Source: Wuchereria bancrofti (Eukaryota > Nematoda > Chromadorea > Rhabditida > Onchocercidae). Taken from it: a stretch of DNA of 64,000 nucleotides. The stretch spans positions 12,461,606 to 12,525,605 of the forward strand of contig SSBO01000009.1 in the NCBI GenBank assembly GCA_005281725.1, given 5' to 3'. The notes under the pieces were generated by a model. It did not search any database. It worked only from the letters and a program-made list of their open reading frames with translations, and was not told the DNA's origin. Shown piece by piece: positions 23,713 to 37,161 of the stretch. Position numbers and translations under genes: made by a program. Numbering within the stretch: the first letter of the stretch is position 1; the number at the start of each line of letters is the position of its first letter.

Positions 23713-24017
23713 TGTGAGTTATTTTCGGAGAAAGTTGTTATTGTTTCAAGCTTAACATAGATAAGTGGGTTTGCGGACAGAATGGATTTTGGGAATTTTC
23801 TTTATTTATGTTTATTTTGGGATTTTTCTTTTTTTTTTTTTTTGTGAGGTTTTGATAGATTATTTGCTTCTTTTTCCTTAGCAAAGTGAAGAATTTCACG
23901 ATTTCCTGTTTTGCATGCTTTCTTTTTCCTGTCGTTACTACTTTTTTCGTGGACTGTTAACTGTAGTCTTCTCTAACGTTTGTGGCAAAGTCGACAAAGT
24001 TTGTGCAAGGTTATTTC

Positions 24018-24052
24018 GGATATTTTCAGAAATCCGATATCTGGTGTACGAC
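24018..24052 (+). promoter_or_regulatory. Candidate trans-splice acceptor and leader of the Aly gene
   Basis: GGATATTTTCAG ends at 24029; the ATG follows 23 nt later. No in-frame upstream exon is needed to complete the protein, so this acceptor most simply receives a spliced leader. Confidence 0.5.
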
Positions 24053-26554
24053 ATGAGTTTGATTAACTTATCGCTGGATGAAATTATTGCTCGCCAAAGA
24101 GTAAGTTTTGGCATTTTATCTCTGTTTATTTATATAAAGTAGCGCAGTGGCGATTTCATTACGCTACTTTTTGACGGAAGAATTTAGTGTAATTTCGTTT
24201 AATTAAACGCTTCTGGATAAAAATGCATGACTTTCGTTTCACCCATCCTCTTTCATATATCATGCATACAAGTGTTTATGATAGCAGTAATGATTCCTAT
24301 ATTGTGATTAATTTTGTTTCATACAATAAATATTAGACATACGAAATCGTAATAAATAACCATATTTGATAAAGCAGGAAAGAAGCAAGGACATATCATA
24401 TCATCTAAAACTAGGTTTTGGTTAGAAAGATAAATATGCAATACGAATTCCATGTTTGCTTCCTTTATCTTCTTTTCAAAATCTAGTTTTTTACTCGGAT
24501 TATCACTTTCCTTATTTGTTTTTGTACAATCTCTAACGGTTTGAATGGAACATTGCATCCCTTTTCCAGGGAGCAGGCAAGAAACCAAATGGTTCCAGCA
24601 GTCGTTCCCGTAACAGCAGAAAGAAAAGAAATTTTGCTTCGGAATATTCCATTACCCATTCATCATTCACGAGACCGGAGGTAAGTTTACTAGTAATTTA
24701 TAATTTTATTGCTTTTAAAATACAAAAATACAAGACTCTTTACCTTATTAGCATATCGTTAAGTACTCTAATCTTATGTAGTTACTCTGTTAAAGTGGCA
24801 TGTATCATATATTACGGGGATATTTCAACTAAACATAAGTTGTGCGTTGATGACTATTCGCTAACGATATACGGATGACGACGAGCGTTTATTTTCATTA
24901 TTCTTGTACGGTGGTTTCGCTTTATTCCATAATTTGTAGGATGTACCGTCGGGTAAATGGGATCATAGTGGATTTGAGGAGATGTATGGAAATAGATCTG
25001 ATGATCTATCATCTTCACATCTAGGAGTACAACGAGGTGCACGATTCAACCGTGTTGATTTAACAAGAAAAGTGCGACTTCACATCACAAATCTGGCACC
25101 AACAGTTAATTCAGCCGACCTTAACGTATGTTTTGGTGTTAGTGATGTAGGTAGATCTGAGAACAGTTTTGTGGTTAAGGTTGAGTTTGTTATGCTGTGA
25201 GGTGGTCTGAGGTTGAGGTCATCATGTGATGATCAAGCACAATATTAATCATTACGGAATTATGGCCACACATCCTCTTTAGGGCATTTAACGAAATGCC
25301 GCCGCTTCTTTCGGGTTTTCCTATTTTCATCTTTGTCTGAAGCGCAGTCCTGCCATCAGCGGACGATACACTGGATGGTTGATTGGATCTCATATGACAA
25401 GTCTCTAAGATTAATGTAAGAGTGTGGATAGACCAGTCAAAGCAACACGAACAAGATGAACCAGTTTTATCGTTATAGGACAGATTTTGTTTTCGAATTT
25501 TCAAAGGACTTCCAGATAGCAGTGTTTGACTTATTATTTTTATCACACAGATCAAACGACGGTTTGATCTTCCAGGAACTTTTCGAGAAATATTCGGTTA
25601 TCTCAGTCAATGTTAATTACGATGAAATGGGAGTATCGGTGGGTACAGCTGATGTAGTGACTGATCGAGTTAGTGCTGCGGAAATTGTCGCCAACTTAAA
25701 CGGTGTTGCACTTGATGGTAAGTAGGATATTTATTTTAGTTTATTGGAGTCTTTCATGTTTAGAACAAACCTATCACTGTAGCTATGGAGAAGAGTTCCT
25801 GGATGCCTTTAAGATATGCGCTGCAAGATTGCTAAATTCTTCAGTCATATTCATCAGAAGATAGAGTTGCTAGTGATCTCTTTTTCCGACTAATTTCTGA
25901 GCTTATGCATGTTTTTCTTTTGTATAAAATTCATATGTATTGTTGATTTGTCATGATCTCTTTTTCCGACTAATTTCTGAGCTTATGCATGTTTTTCTTT
26001 TGTATAAAATTCATATGTATTGTTGATTTGTCACCATCATATGTGTAAGTTGTATTTTACAGGTAAGGTAATGTCCTTCCATATGATTGATGATCAGACT
26101 GTCCAGGCCAACCGTCATCTTCGTATTAAGAATCGTTTGGGTCCTCGAGAACGCTCATGGAATATAATTGAAAAGCAAAAGATTCCGCCGAAACGTAAGG
26201 TAAAGGAGTTTTTAATAAGCTTTACTCTTCACTAGTTTCTTTAGACGGTTATATAATTATTTCTGTGTGTGTTTTAAGCGTATTTTCAAATCATCAGCAA
26301 TAGATAATTATAATGTGATAGATAATGTGCTGAAGAACTGAATGCTGTTGTAATTCCATTACGAGGTTTAAATCAACGATTTCCATTTGCACATGTGTAT
26401 TTGAAAAACTTTATAGCACGCAGGGATCAGCATTCGTCATAAGATTGGTACAAAACGTTGGCAAATGACAGACGAAGAACTGGATCGAGAGCTCGAAGAA
26501 TATATGAATAAGCGTAACCACCATAAGCAAGATGAGCAGAAAATGGAGATTTAA
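24053..26554 (+). CDS. aly: Aly/REF mRNA export adaptor (THO complex subunit 4 family)
   Basis: Nuclear RNA-binding adaptor that links spliced mRNA, the TREX complex helicase (UAP56/DDX39B) and the export receptor. Six exons in consistent phase: 24053-24100, 24570-24680, 24940-25125, 25576-25717, 26063-26199, 26417-26554 (TAA), giving 253 aa, the normal family size. Residues 6-16, LSLDEIIARQR, match the N-terminal UAP56-binding motif. A basic Arg/Ser/Lys linker follows. One RRM spans about 98-172, with RNP2 LHITNL, RNP1-like VGTADV and the family phrase LNGVALDGK. Residues about 225-240, MTDEELDRELEEYMNK, match the C-terminal UAP56-binding helix. The linkers have few RGG repeats compared with vertebrate ALYREF. 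Assignment rests on both end motifs plus the RRM in the right order. Confidence 0.93.
25877..26033 (+). repeat. 78-bp direct tandem duplication in Aly intron 4
   Basis: Copy one 25877-25954 and copy two 25955-26032 are identical except for the very end (TCAT against TCAC). Both lie inside the intron between exons ending 25717 and starting 26063; the second copy ends only 30 bases before the acceptor. Confidence 0.9.
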
Positions 26555-27600
26555 TTTTTCTTTGTTAATGTTTCGTTTTCTTTGGTAATACCGCCATTTA
26601 ATCTGATTTTGAAATTATAATACTAAGAGCTTAACTAAACTATTAACTACTATATACGTGCATTACTGCAAGAAGGGATTTGGAGGATGAGGACAAAAAG
26701 ACAGTTTATCTGTAATACTTGAACTGGTAATCGTAAGAAAAAGGAATGAATTAATTTTGCAACAATATTTGAAATAACTACTTAAATTAATTTTCTAAGA
26801 AATCCAGTATGTAAACGTGGTCATCCGTTCATTTCATTGTGTGTTTTATAGTTCCTTGCCAAGAAGCTGTGGTGTAATGTGCATTATGCATCGAGAGCTA
26901 TGTCATGAATAGTTTTATTTTTTCGCCTCATACTTTTACGGTTCATGTATTTTGTATGCCCTTGTGTCATGCCGTTCTTCTTATTTTTAAATGTCTTTTT
27001 CTGCAAGAATTTCAAATCCACTTCCACTGATTTTAATTTATCTTTTAATACTTAGATACAAATACATCCTTCTCTCTGTTGGCCAATAGGTGTGATTTTG
27101 TTTTGGTTTTATGGAAGCTTTTTCTAACTGATTACCAAGATCAGTGTGCATATAGCGAGTAACAGCAATATAGCTATTTTACGTAATGTTTCAATTATTT
27201 GATGTCTTCAAACAGTACTGTGAGTTAGTGTGTTGTTGATTAATTTTTGAAACGAGACTATTTCATTGTTCCTTACCTCGTTCATCTTGATCCATTATTC
27301 GACTGGCAACAACCTTTTAGATCGGGTTATCTGGATCGTTTGATTTTACGAAGGATTTGATTCTATTACTTTTGTTTGTGTTTTGGAAATAAAGCCATTC
27401 AATTTACAGGAGCATTTACAAAATAAAATTTTGTTGACAATTCTGGAAATTATTAGTTTTACCAGACATTTCTTCCACGCTGTTTATTTAGGTCATTTCT
27501 GCTGGCAAATTCAAGTCAAGTATTCTTTTCTCACTACAAGCTTAAGTTCTACGAATATATCCAACATAGTTTATTCAAAGATTCCATATTTGCATGTTAG
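26555..27600 (+). other. Aly 3' UTR and spacer to the next same-strand gene
   Basis: AT-rich, moderately T-rich sequence of about 1 kb. AATAAA occurs near 27388, before the next gene. A 90-codon frame (27383-27655) overlaps the next gene's start in another frame and looks like chance. ATGTTAG sits directly before the next ATG and could act as a trans-splice acceptor. Confidence 0.4.
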
Positions 27601-30600
27601 ATGGAGAGACAATGTATGGAGTTTATCGATGTTGAGGAAATGGAACTGTTTATGAGCAGATATCTGGTAATGGTTTATGACGATCGACTTTATATAAGGA
27701 GGGATCATATGGGAGCTTTATCTGCGATAAATAAAGTAAGTTAAAGGGGGATTTGGTGAACCGTTTTTAAAATTTTGGTTCGTAGTTTGAAGTGAGGACA
27801 AATAATGGAAGTTGTAATACTAGACATCAATACAAATTGTTCTCAATTGGAGGTAACAGTCTAGTCAATAGAATGTAATGGTATGTCCTTCTGTCATTTT
27901 GACCATATGATTCTGTGCTTTTGCAGCTGTCAAACGTATCGTTTGATTCGATTTTGCCTGATGATTTCATCTCCACTGTATTTGAATATATGATAAAACG
28001 AGATAAGGTTAATTTTTGCTCTAAAATGAGTAATCCATTAACAACGAGAAAAATAAAAAAAATCTGAAATATTAGTAAAAAAAAAAATTACACTTTAGGA
28101 ATTATTGTATACTTCCGAGCAGTCCTCATCAATCTTGTCAATAAAATGTGGTGGCTGTAAACGGTCAACATTATTTGATAGTTTTCCATATATTACTGTA
28201 TGTTTTATCGATGATGACACATCCGATACACTTTCACCTTCATTGGTATTATTAATTTTACCAAATATTTCTTCCAATATGTTCATTTAGATGATTTTTG
28301 TGTTTCGTTTGGTCCAGAAGGGTTTCTAGATTATTTGTAATGCTTATTCTAACATTCTTAGTGCATAATGTAATTCATCTTTTTGATGGAAGTTATGAGT
28401 TGGTGTAGTACTTTTGTGACACTTATAATTTTTTTAATTGCTTTTACTTTATGTGATATTAATTACACTATCCTGTATATTCTGAAAATTTGAACTATAT
28501 ATTTTAGAAAAGCTATTTAAATGTGATGCATTGCTTGTTATCACTAGCAGTTTCGCTGCATGATCCATGGAGCGCAACGCGATTGCTCAGCAAAGTATGT
28601 CCTAAAGTCTTACCAGCTTTACGGCGTAGTGCACAAGAATCGATGGGATATCTTAATATTATGTCGGTAAGGTCTTGTCATATGCTTATGATTTGACGAC
28701 TTGCGAAGATTACTTAATTTATAGTATAAAGCTGTATTTTTTATTTTGCTGTCATCACTTTTTAATAACATGTAATGAATCTCATTTCATTGTAAGGTAC
28801 TGATTTCGTATGTTATGACGGCACCGGTTGAAGATGATTGCAATATTGATGTCGAGCTTCATGCTAATTTTCCAGTGTTGAAAAAACTTGTTGATACAGT
28901 GATAACAATGAATGAGACGCTACAAAGTGGTACTCAGTCAAAGTAAGTGTTCAACTGCAGTGAAAAATACCTAAATATAATATCTACGAAGTTTCTCTTA
29001 ACTTCTTTAAACTTCACTCCATAAGTTTCATCGCAACCTAGCAGCAGTGAATAGTTTGGAGCATGCCGTGATAAGTAGTTCTGAGATTTCATATGGACGA
29101 AAGTGGTATTAACAGCTTAAGTTAGATAAATACGACATAGTAGTTTGAAATTTGATATCTTGTGATACCTGATACAGATTATATAGATTAGTAAGTGGCC
29201 ATAGGTTACAAATTTTATTCATTTCTTTCCAACAAAAAACACATTTTGATAAGATCATACTGCGTATTATCTGCCAGTCAGCACAATTTAAGTAGATGAA
29301 GTATCTTTAACTTATTCTATGTATCCATGACCATTTTCAAATTCGTAAACAGGATTTCATCCTATTATCTATTCACTTTGCTTTTAGTCGAAATTTTTCC
29401 GTGGACTTTGCGTTTTGAATGTTTGACAAGCTATTATTTTGGGAATTGAAAACTTTATTTTACCTTAATTACGGCTTGAGAATATAGAGATAATTCTCTG
29501 ATTTTTTTCACTCTCTGAGTTCTATAGTATGCATTGCAGATGAAAAAGGAGAGGAAGTTTTGGAAATCTTTTGGTGATTTCAGTTAATGCTGTTTATATC
29601 ATAGTCTATTTTGTGAAATTTAATTTTTTATTACAATATCCAGTCAAGCAGTTAAGTGTGCACTTCAAATAGCTGCTGAATTCATGGTTATTATACCGAA
29701 CTACACCAATCCCTCTGTTATGAATAAAATGATCATTTATCTCAATAAGAATGTTGAACAGTTATCAGCTAATTTCGCAGTGATAAGTTCTACAATTTGG
29801 AACAATGAATATCAGGTGAATTGTCCCTTCTGTAATTCATTATTCCAACTAGCTATAAAGCAGTTTTCAGAAATATTTCTGGAAGAAAATTAGTTACAGT
29901 TTGACTTTCTTCATTTGCAGACGAAAACATCCAATCAAACAGATGCATATGTGATAGCTCTTTCTCTTTGTGATCGGCTTACATGTCTCAATGTTGCTGA
30001 AGATATCGGAGTTGTTTCACCATTGTTTAAGTAATTTTTTCTTGAAACTGTTATTTATAATTACGGAAGATGATGGCAAATATGCAAAGGATTTGTAAGG
30101 AAAACAGATTAATTGAATTTAAACTGCACTTCCGTTAAATTACGTGAAAAATTTCTGTCTACTACATAATCATTTTCATCATTCAAACATATAACTGCAA
30201 GAATATAGTTATGTAATACTGAAATGGTGGTCCTATGTCAAAAAAATTATGTTGGCAATATTTATCCCATAAATTAGATTAATAAATATCTAATGGAAGG
30301 AAAATGATTACAGAGAGTATTGAACATTTCTGCCTTAGATAGTTGTTATTTTCAATATATATTTTTTTTCCAGAACTCCAAACAACAAAGCTGTAGTATC
30401 AAATCCATTGACTCCTATTAATCAAAAAGTAGTTGCAGAAGAAATTACAACTCCAGACATGCAGGAAAGGCGTATTGCTAATTTTATCAAGTAATTTTTC
30501 TTTTTTTCCTCCTGCATCATAATGATTTTTACTGTACTACCATATTATATTTATTAGTTTTGTTTGGAACTGTCATAATAATGGAATGATCTGTGAATGA

Positions 30601-31271
30601 ATGAATTTAGCTTTATAATTAGATTCAGAATTCTCGAAAAAAGTTTTCTCCAGTATTTTTTTAATCGTTAAAAGAAATTTGTCTCTTTCTTGAAGCATCG
30701 ATACACCAATATCTCGATCTTTGGATAAAGTGGAAATGTTTGACAATCCTACTGTTTTAATGAAGGAAAACATTCCTACTATTCCGAAAAACTCGGGAAG
30801 GAAAATTTTCTCCAAAGTTAGTTCTAATTTTAATATAATATGCTTGGGACTTTTATACTGTATAGATATGATTTAATAGCATAAAAGATGGGATGATCCT
30901 ATTTCTTATCTATGTTACAAAGATGAGGTTTGAATTTTTTCTCTAAATTTGTCAGTTTTAGTGAAGCTGTCCATTGTGAAGGTGTAATCATCGTTACTAT
31001 TAATTAAGCCTTGCTGGGTATATAGGGGGACCGAACTTGATTTATATTATTTGTGATTTTTTTGTTGGTTACTATTTAACTCTAAATCATCTGATATCTG
31101 ATGCTATGCTGATTTAAATTTTAGGCGTTAATATCGATATCTAAGAAAAAAAAATTGCCATGTAGGAAATTGAATCCTTTTACTGATGTAAAAGGTAATC
31201 AGCGAAAATGTACGGACAAAGATGTCAAGGGTCAAACAAAAATTACTAATTTTTTCAAAAAATATTCTTGA
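27601..31271 (+). CDS. Helical nuclear protein with C-terminal PCNA-binding PIP box (unrecognised family)
   Basis: Ten exons in consistent phase: 27601-27735, 27927-28007, 28099-28197 (or to 28245), 28508-28666, 28797-28942, 29644-29815, 29921-30030, 30374-30490, 30696-30816, 31125-31271 (TGA), giving 428 aa (444 with the longer exon 3). The last residues read QTKITNFFKKYS: QxxIxxFF is a full-consensus PIP box, which docks proteins on the sliding clamp PCNA. The segment before it is Lys-rich and basic (SKKKKLPCRKL), a likely nuclear signal. Residues 1 to about 300 are alternating hydrophobic/polar helices (HCLLSLAVSL, CALQIAAEFMV, DAYVIALSLCDRL) that could be HEAT-like. The third exon has a CGGC motif. 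Clamp binding implies a role in replication, repair or chromatin assembly; I cannot name the family. The ATG is preceded in frame by a stop within a TTAG acceptor-like site. Confidence 0.78.
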
Positions 31272-34200
31272 TTTGTTTCAGAAAGTTTTATCTGAATTAT
31301 TCATTTTACAAGGTATCTAATTTAATTTAATGTTCTCATTTTTCTGTCTTGTTGTAAATGGTTGCAATTCTGACTCTATTTTTTACGAATACTGTAGCAT
31401 GGAAGTGGCTCGTTTTGAATTTTTTTTTTTTTTTTTTTTACTTAGGATAAAACACATATTGAAGAAGCGAAATATGTAGGTTTAGATGAAAACTCGATAT
31501 TAGCCTCTCATCTAGTACTTATTGTGATTATCGAAATATTAATCGTTCAATATGAAAATGAAATAAGTTATTATTTCGAAAATTTAAAGATTTAATTCTT
31601 CACCTTGTAAATGTTCATTATTATAAATTATGGAATGAATCTTTTTCACGTAAAAATGTTTTTTGTTTTTCTTACAAATTATAACGAAGGAGAGTAAATG
31701 TAAAGCATTTGGAAAATCTCATATGTAGCAAGTCATGCATCATTTTTATGTTCGCAGGAAAAAAAAAGAAAAGAAAAACAGAAAACGATGACAAATAATT
31801 GTTTTTTAATTTATTAGAATATTTTTTGTGAATTTTTCTAACAATACTGTATTACCATTGATAGATAGTATTCAACATTTCTATTACTATCAATCTAAGT
31901 TTTCTCATGTATTAATAGCTATGATAAATTATTTGATTGTTCTTCTTTGAATTCTTCATTAATGAATCTAGCAGTTATTATTGCTGATCTATTAATCAAA
32001 TTGCATGTTCAGTATTGTTTTTTCTATTATTTTATATAATATTTTTTAAAATATAAAAATTAATATTGTATTCAATGCTTCCATTTTAAGGTAGTTGTAT
32101 GTATATATGTGACCGAATAATTCAGTAAATTTTGTTTACTTGTGATGCTTGAGAAATACCTAAGATTGTACCAAAATTTCTACCTGTAATTCTTAAATTT
32201 AAATCAAGATGCAAATTATATGTGTGGATTTACATTATATGCTTGTTTTTGCTATTTCTATTTTAATGTTATTTTTCAATCTTATTTTCAGAATATTTCA
32301 TTCCTTTTCACTTCAAATAAATCAGCGCTATAAAAGCACCATAAACCTATTCATTGGAGAGAAATATTTTAACAAATGCAAGAAGAAATGTTTCCTGATA
32401 GTATTTTGCGCTTTTCTTTCTCTTTACTCTAATTAAACCCAATAAATATGGCTATGTTGAAAGTTAGTGCAATCTTGGAAATAATTTATGTTTTAAATGA
32501 TATGATATGCTTTTGCCTTTTTCATGCTTTATCAAACATTGTTATTATTTATTACGATTTCTTATGTCTAATATTTATTGTATGAAATAAAGTTAATCAC
32601 AATATAAAAATCATTATTGTTATCATAAACACATGTATGTGAAAGTGGATGGCAAATTTCAAGTTGTGATTTCTCTAACTTCTTGGCTAGATGGTTGCTC
32701 TTAAACAAACAATTTTTCAATTTTAATTTTCTCAAAACTGAAACAAATGGTTGAAAGAAACCAGATTTAATGGAAAGCAAAAAGAATAATTTGACAGCAA
32801 AAGATTTCAGTACATATCATTCAATTTTAATTTTCTCAATTTTTCTGATCCTAATTTTTCCTTTCATTTTCTTAATTCACTTCTGAAACTAATTTCTCCG
32901 CTAAACTATTACTTTTATTAGCTGTACATTAATACTATCAAAACTGCAAAATTAATTTATAGGAATTATTGAAATTAATTTTTGAAAAAGAATAAATTGA
33001 CTCAATTGGTCGAGGAAACAATTTATTCCAGCTATATGAGAAACATTTAAAATCAAAAATTATCACTGAACAACTATGATAATTCATATATGATGCGCAT
33101 TAATTTTTTTGATTTAATAGAAATTGCTAAGTAAAAGAAAATGGATGAGAAGTTAGTCTAACAAATTTAGCTTCATTTATTTGAATTTATTTAAGAGTTA
33201 AATGAAATCGAATGGTTAAGCAATCTAAAAATTATGGTTGAAATTTGTTGAAAGCAATTAACAATTATCAACTAATAATTTTGCAATTTTAATAGAAAAT
33301 GTCTAACAAAAGTATAACAGTACAATTTCATAGAGTAAAAAAAAAAATGGAAATATTGTTAATCGTTTCGTAAATACATTAATATAAATGGAAATTTAAT
33401 GATGGTGAAAACTATAGCGTGAATTAAATCGAAGATATCATGGAAGTTTTCGAGCCAAATATTTCCGAAACCTTCCGAGATATCCCAGAGCTTAATACGC
33501 TTTGGTTAAGCTTTTTTTCTCTCTCTCTTTTCTTTTAGTTTTTTTTTTTGGAAAAAATAAATTTTCCAGAGATAACAGTAAACAAACTTTATAAATTGTA
33601 TTCTATTTGACAAAACGATTCAAATTTTTACTGTTAAGTTAGCAAAAAAGATTTTAATTTTGTTAATTTTTTTCAAGTTAAAAATTATTGAACAATTTGA
33701 TTGTTCTCAACAATATGTTACATCTTACTATTGATATACTTTGACACATTTTGTTTATTCCTACTTAGACAATTAATGATTTGAATTATTTAATTATAAT
33801 TACTCAATATATAAAAGTTAATATCTGTCTGGCTTATTTAAAACTTTCAGGAATATGTTAATTTAAATGATAAACAATAAATGAATGAAATAAGAAAAAT
33901 GATTGCAAACGTAATATTGAAAATATAAAATTAACAATGGATAAAACATTAGATGAGTAAGCTAATCGAAATAAAAAGAAATGAAAGGAATGAAATAAAG
34001 CATTTTTGTAATTGAATCATAAATGTATGTTATGACTGTCAAAACGCAATTTGACATTAAAATTTATTTCTTTTCTTTTTTTGCTCTTTTTTTTTTTTTT
34101 GAAGGATATATATGATATAATTGATGTATTGGTTTAGAAGTTTTTAATTAACAAAATATTTTTAATTTTCGACTGATAGCAATATGATAAAAATTTTTAC

Positions 34201-36290
34201 GTTAGCTTGATAATAATCAGTAATTTAGACTGAGCTTCTTTAATTCAAATTTTCCATCATTTTCTTTATTTTTATACATTTAACAAAGAATTAATTAAAA
34301 ACAAACATTTCATATCTTTCTCGTTGATTACTGTTTGTTTATTCAAAATGATAAAATGCAATCAAATAATGCATTCGATTTCTTTTAATTCCTGTTAATT
34401 TCATATAAATTCTATAGTTAATTGATTGGATATAATTGAGCAACTTTTTGATGAATCAATAAATTATGCGACATTTTCAGCTAAAACTCTCATTGATCGG
34501 TAAATATGTGATAAAAATCACGAAAAAATGAGGTGAGAAGAAGGAGAAACTTCAGAAAAGTTTAAACAAACAAACTTTAAAATATGAATTGAAAAAAAAA
34601 GTGTGAAAAAAGTTCACATCCAGAATAATCAAATTTCAATGATAGTTTCATTTCTATCATTTAGGAATAAAATTATATTTATCAGTACTGTATAATAAGC
34701 AGTAAAGTATTGAAATGAATACGGTATCCAATTTTTTTGGAAACAAAATTTATCGTATTTAAACGAAAAGAAATAAGATTGGGATGAAAATGAAATGGAT
34801 TGTTCCTACCATTGATATGATAATCGTCATCCTTAACTTTTGTTTGCAAAAATTTATAAAATGAATAAGTTAAATATGATAAATAAGGCAATCAGATAAC
34901 TGTCAAATTCTTTATCATTTGGCAATGAAACTTCTTATCATTTCGTTATGCTTTAGCATTTGACAACTTTTTCCTCCTTTTTTTTTATAATATTAAAACT
35001 GTTAACTAAAATAATTAATCACATAAAGCAAAAATTATTCATGCGCTATTACCAGAATGAATATGTTATTAGAATTCTAATCAATAGGAAGAATAATCAT
35101 AGCAAAATTTGACTAACCTAAAAAATAATTAATCGAAATATTTGATTAAAATTTTAAAATTACAAAAGATAATTTATGTCTCCGTGAAATTTTTTGTTTT
35201 AATTTTCACAATACTTAATGAATATAATTTATAATGTACAAGCAAAGAAAAAATTAAGACAAAATTGTGGTGAAATTTTTTGTTCATAACAAAAAAATTT
35301 ATTTTTATTTTAAACAATTTTTTTTTTTTAAATTCTTTAAAAAAAAAGAGAAAATGCATCAAAAAGGGTATATATCATTAGCAAAAAACAATATTTTATA
35401 TATCATAACGGGGAAAAAAAGAGAAACGTAACATTTTAGCATAAACAATAAACGCTGGGTCAATAATATTTTTGTTGTGGAAATTTTGAAGTCAAAATAA
35501 AAAATTTTTTTTTCCAGACGAATGTATTTTTGAAATGCAAGTCGTTTTCATGAATGGTTTTGTTAAGCGATGATGCTCGACAAATTTTCAACATTTTTAT
35601 AATCCTCAATCCATATTTCATTCCTTTCATTTGTTTCTTTCAAGCAATTTTCAATATTTTCCTCTTTCTTCTTCATTTCGCTTTTTTCTTTCTTTTTTTT
35701 TTACGACACCCAACGGATACGTTACAACATAACAACAAAAAGATGTTATCAAAACGAAATTGTTCGATTTCTAAGAAAAAAAAAGAAAAAACGACTTCAT
35801 TTTTATTCACTCCAATTTTGCTAAACAAAAAAAAAAAAAGGGCAATCTAAATTCAAAATTGTTAAGACTGAATCAATCGGTAACTAACAAAGTTATCAAA
35901 TGTTTCTTTCCTTTTTCTTTTTTTGCTTGAGAATTTTCATTTCATTTTAATCAAATGTTGCACTGTTCACACTTTTCCTCCTTCTCTTCCTTTTCATTCT
36001 GCTTAATTGTAACCAACAAATTTTAAATCAACTTTCATGCACATACAGATAAAATTATCAGTTTCAGTATGATAAAGTGAAATAAACAAACAAACAAACA
36101 AATCTAGCAAAAATTTGAAAAGAAAAAAATGAAAAAAAAAAAAAAATTCAATATCCAATTTCTTCTCTTCATTTACAAATGATATAAAATGAAATAAAGC
36201 AACATTACAAGATGATAAGATCATACACAAATATTTCGATTAATCACCCACTATGGCAATTCATTTTCTATGCATTTATCAACCAGTTGA

Positions 36291-36312
36291 TATATATATA
36301 TATATATATATA
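36291..36312. repeat. (TA)11 microsatellite
   Basis: Perfect dinucleotide run in intergenic AT-rich sequence. Confidence 0.95.
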
Positions 36313-37124
36313 CGATGAATAAATATTTTTAAACAGTTGTAGAAGAAAAAAAGGCCAAACTGAAATGAAATGATTGAGATAAATTGAAAAGAAAATCAAC
36401 ATTTCCTCTAATAAATACAAACGAAATAAAAATATAGTTGCCCATTTTCATTAGCGCAATTAATTTCAACAGTAATAATTGCTATAAAATCAAAAAAAAA
36501 AAACTCTAAAATTTAGTGTTTTCCAGCAAAAAGTAGAGCTCGAGAAAGAAAAAAAATTCAATTTGGAAAAAAAAACCTCACTGTTTTCGCGAGAAATTTT
36601 CTAAGAATTTGTTCCAAAATAGTGCATATCATATAAATAACTTATTGCCAATATATGAGTTAAATGCGAAGAATATAAACTTATTGGTTTTTAATTGACT
36701 AGCTTATTTAAATTAAAAAAAAAAAGGGAAAAATTCCACGGGGATATGCATTTATTGATATGACATACTAAATAGGTTGAAACCACTTCCAGTGTTGAAA
36801 ATTGGCATAATTGACGCATTAAATGGAATGCATCTGAATAAATGGTGATAAAATTTATCAGTAACGATATCAGCATGAATCCGTTATCATCGTCGTATGG
36901 GATCGTCCTTCATGCGTAAATGCAGGTTTATGCCATTATTAACGATGCAATTTTCATTCAGCACATTTCAGTATTTCAAATTCAACAAATTTTAAGAAAA
37001 TTACACTTCCATATCTATTTTATTTGCTAAAATATATCGGTAATAATCTGATATGCATACATCAATTTGGAACAACAAACATATTCATCACTACTATCAA
37101 ATATTTTTGAAACGAGAGGAAATG

Positions 37125-37159
<35 letters not shown>
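37125..37159. repeat. 35-base poly(A) run
   Basis: Longest homopolymer in the window; no coding sequence adjacent that would suggest a retro-inserted mRNA tail. Confidence 0.9.

Positions 37160-37161
<2 letters not shown>

Noticed and set aside
25190..25555. 121-codon minus-strand frame in Aly intron 3
   Set aside because: Antisense to a well-defined gene, no recognised motif and no splice context; treated as chance.
37125..37159. Poly(A) run as tail of a retroposed gene
   Set aside because: No coding remnant precedes it on either strand; A runs are common throughout the window.
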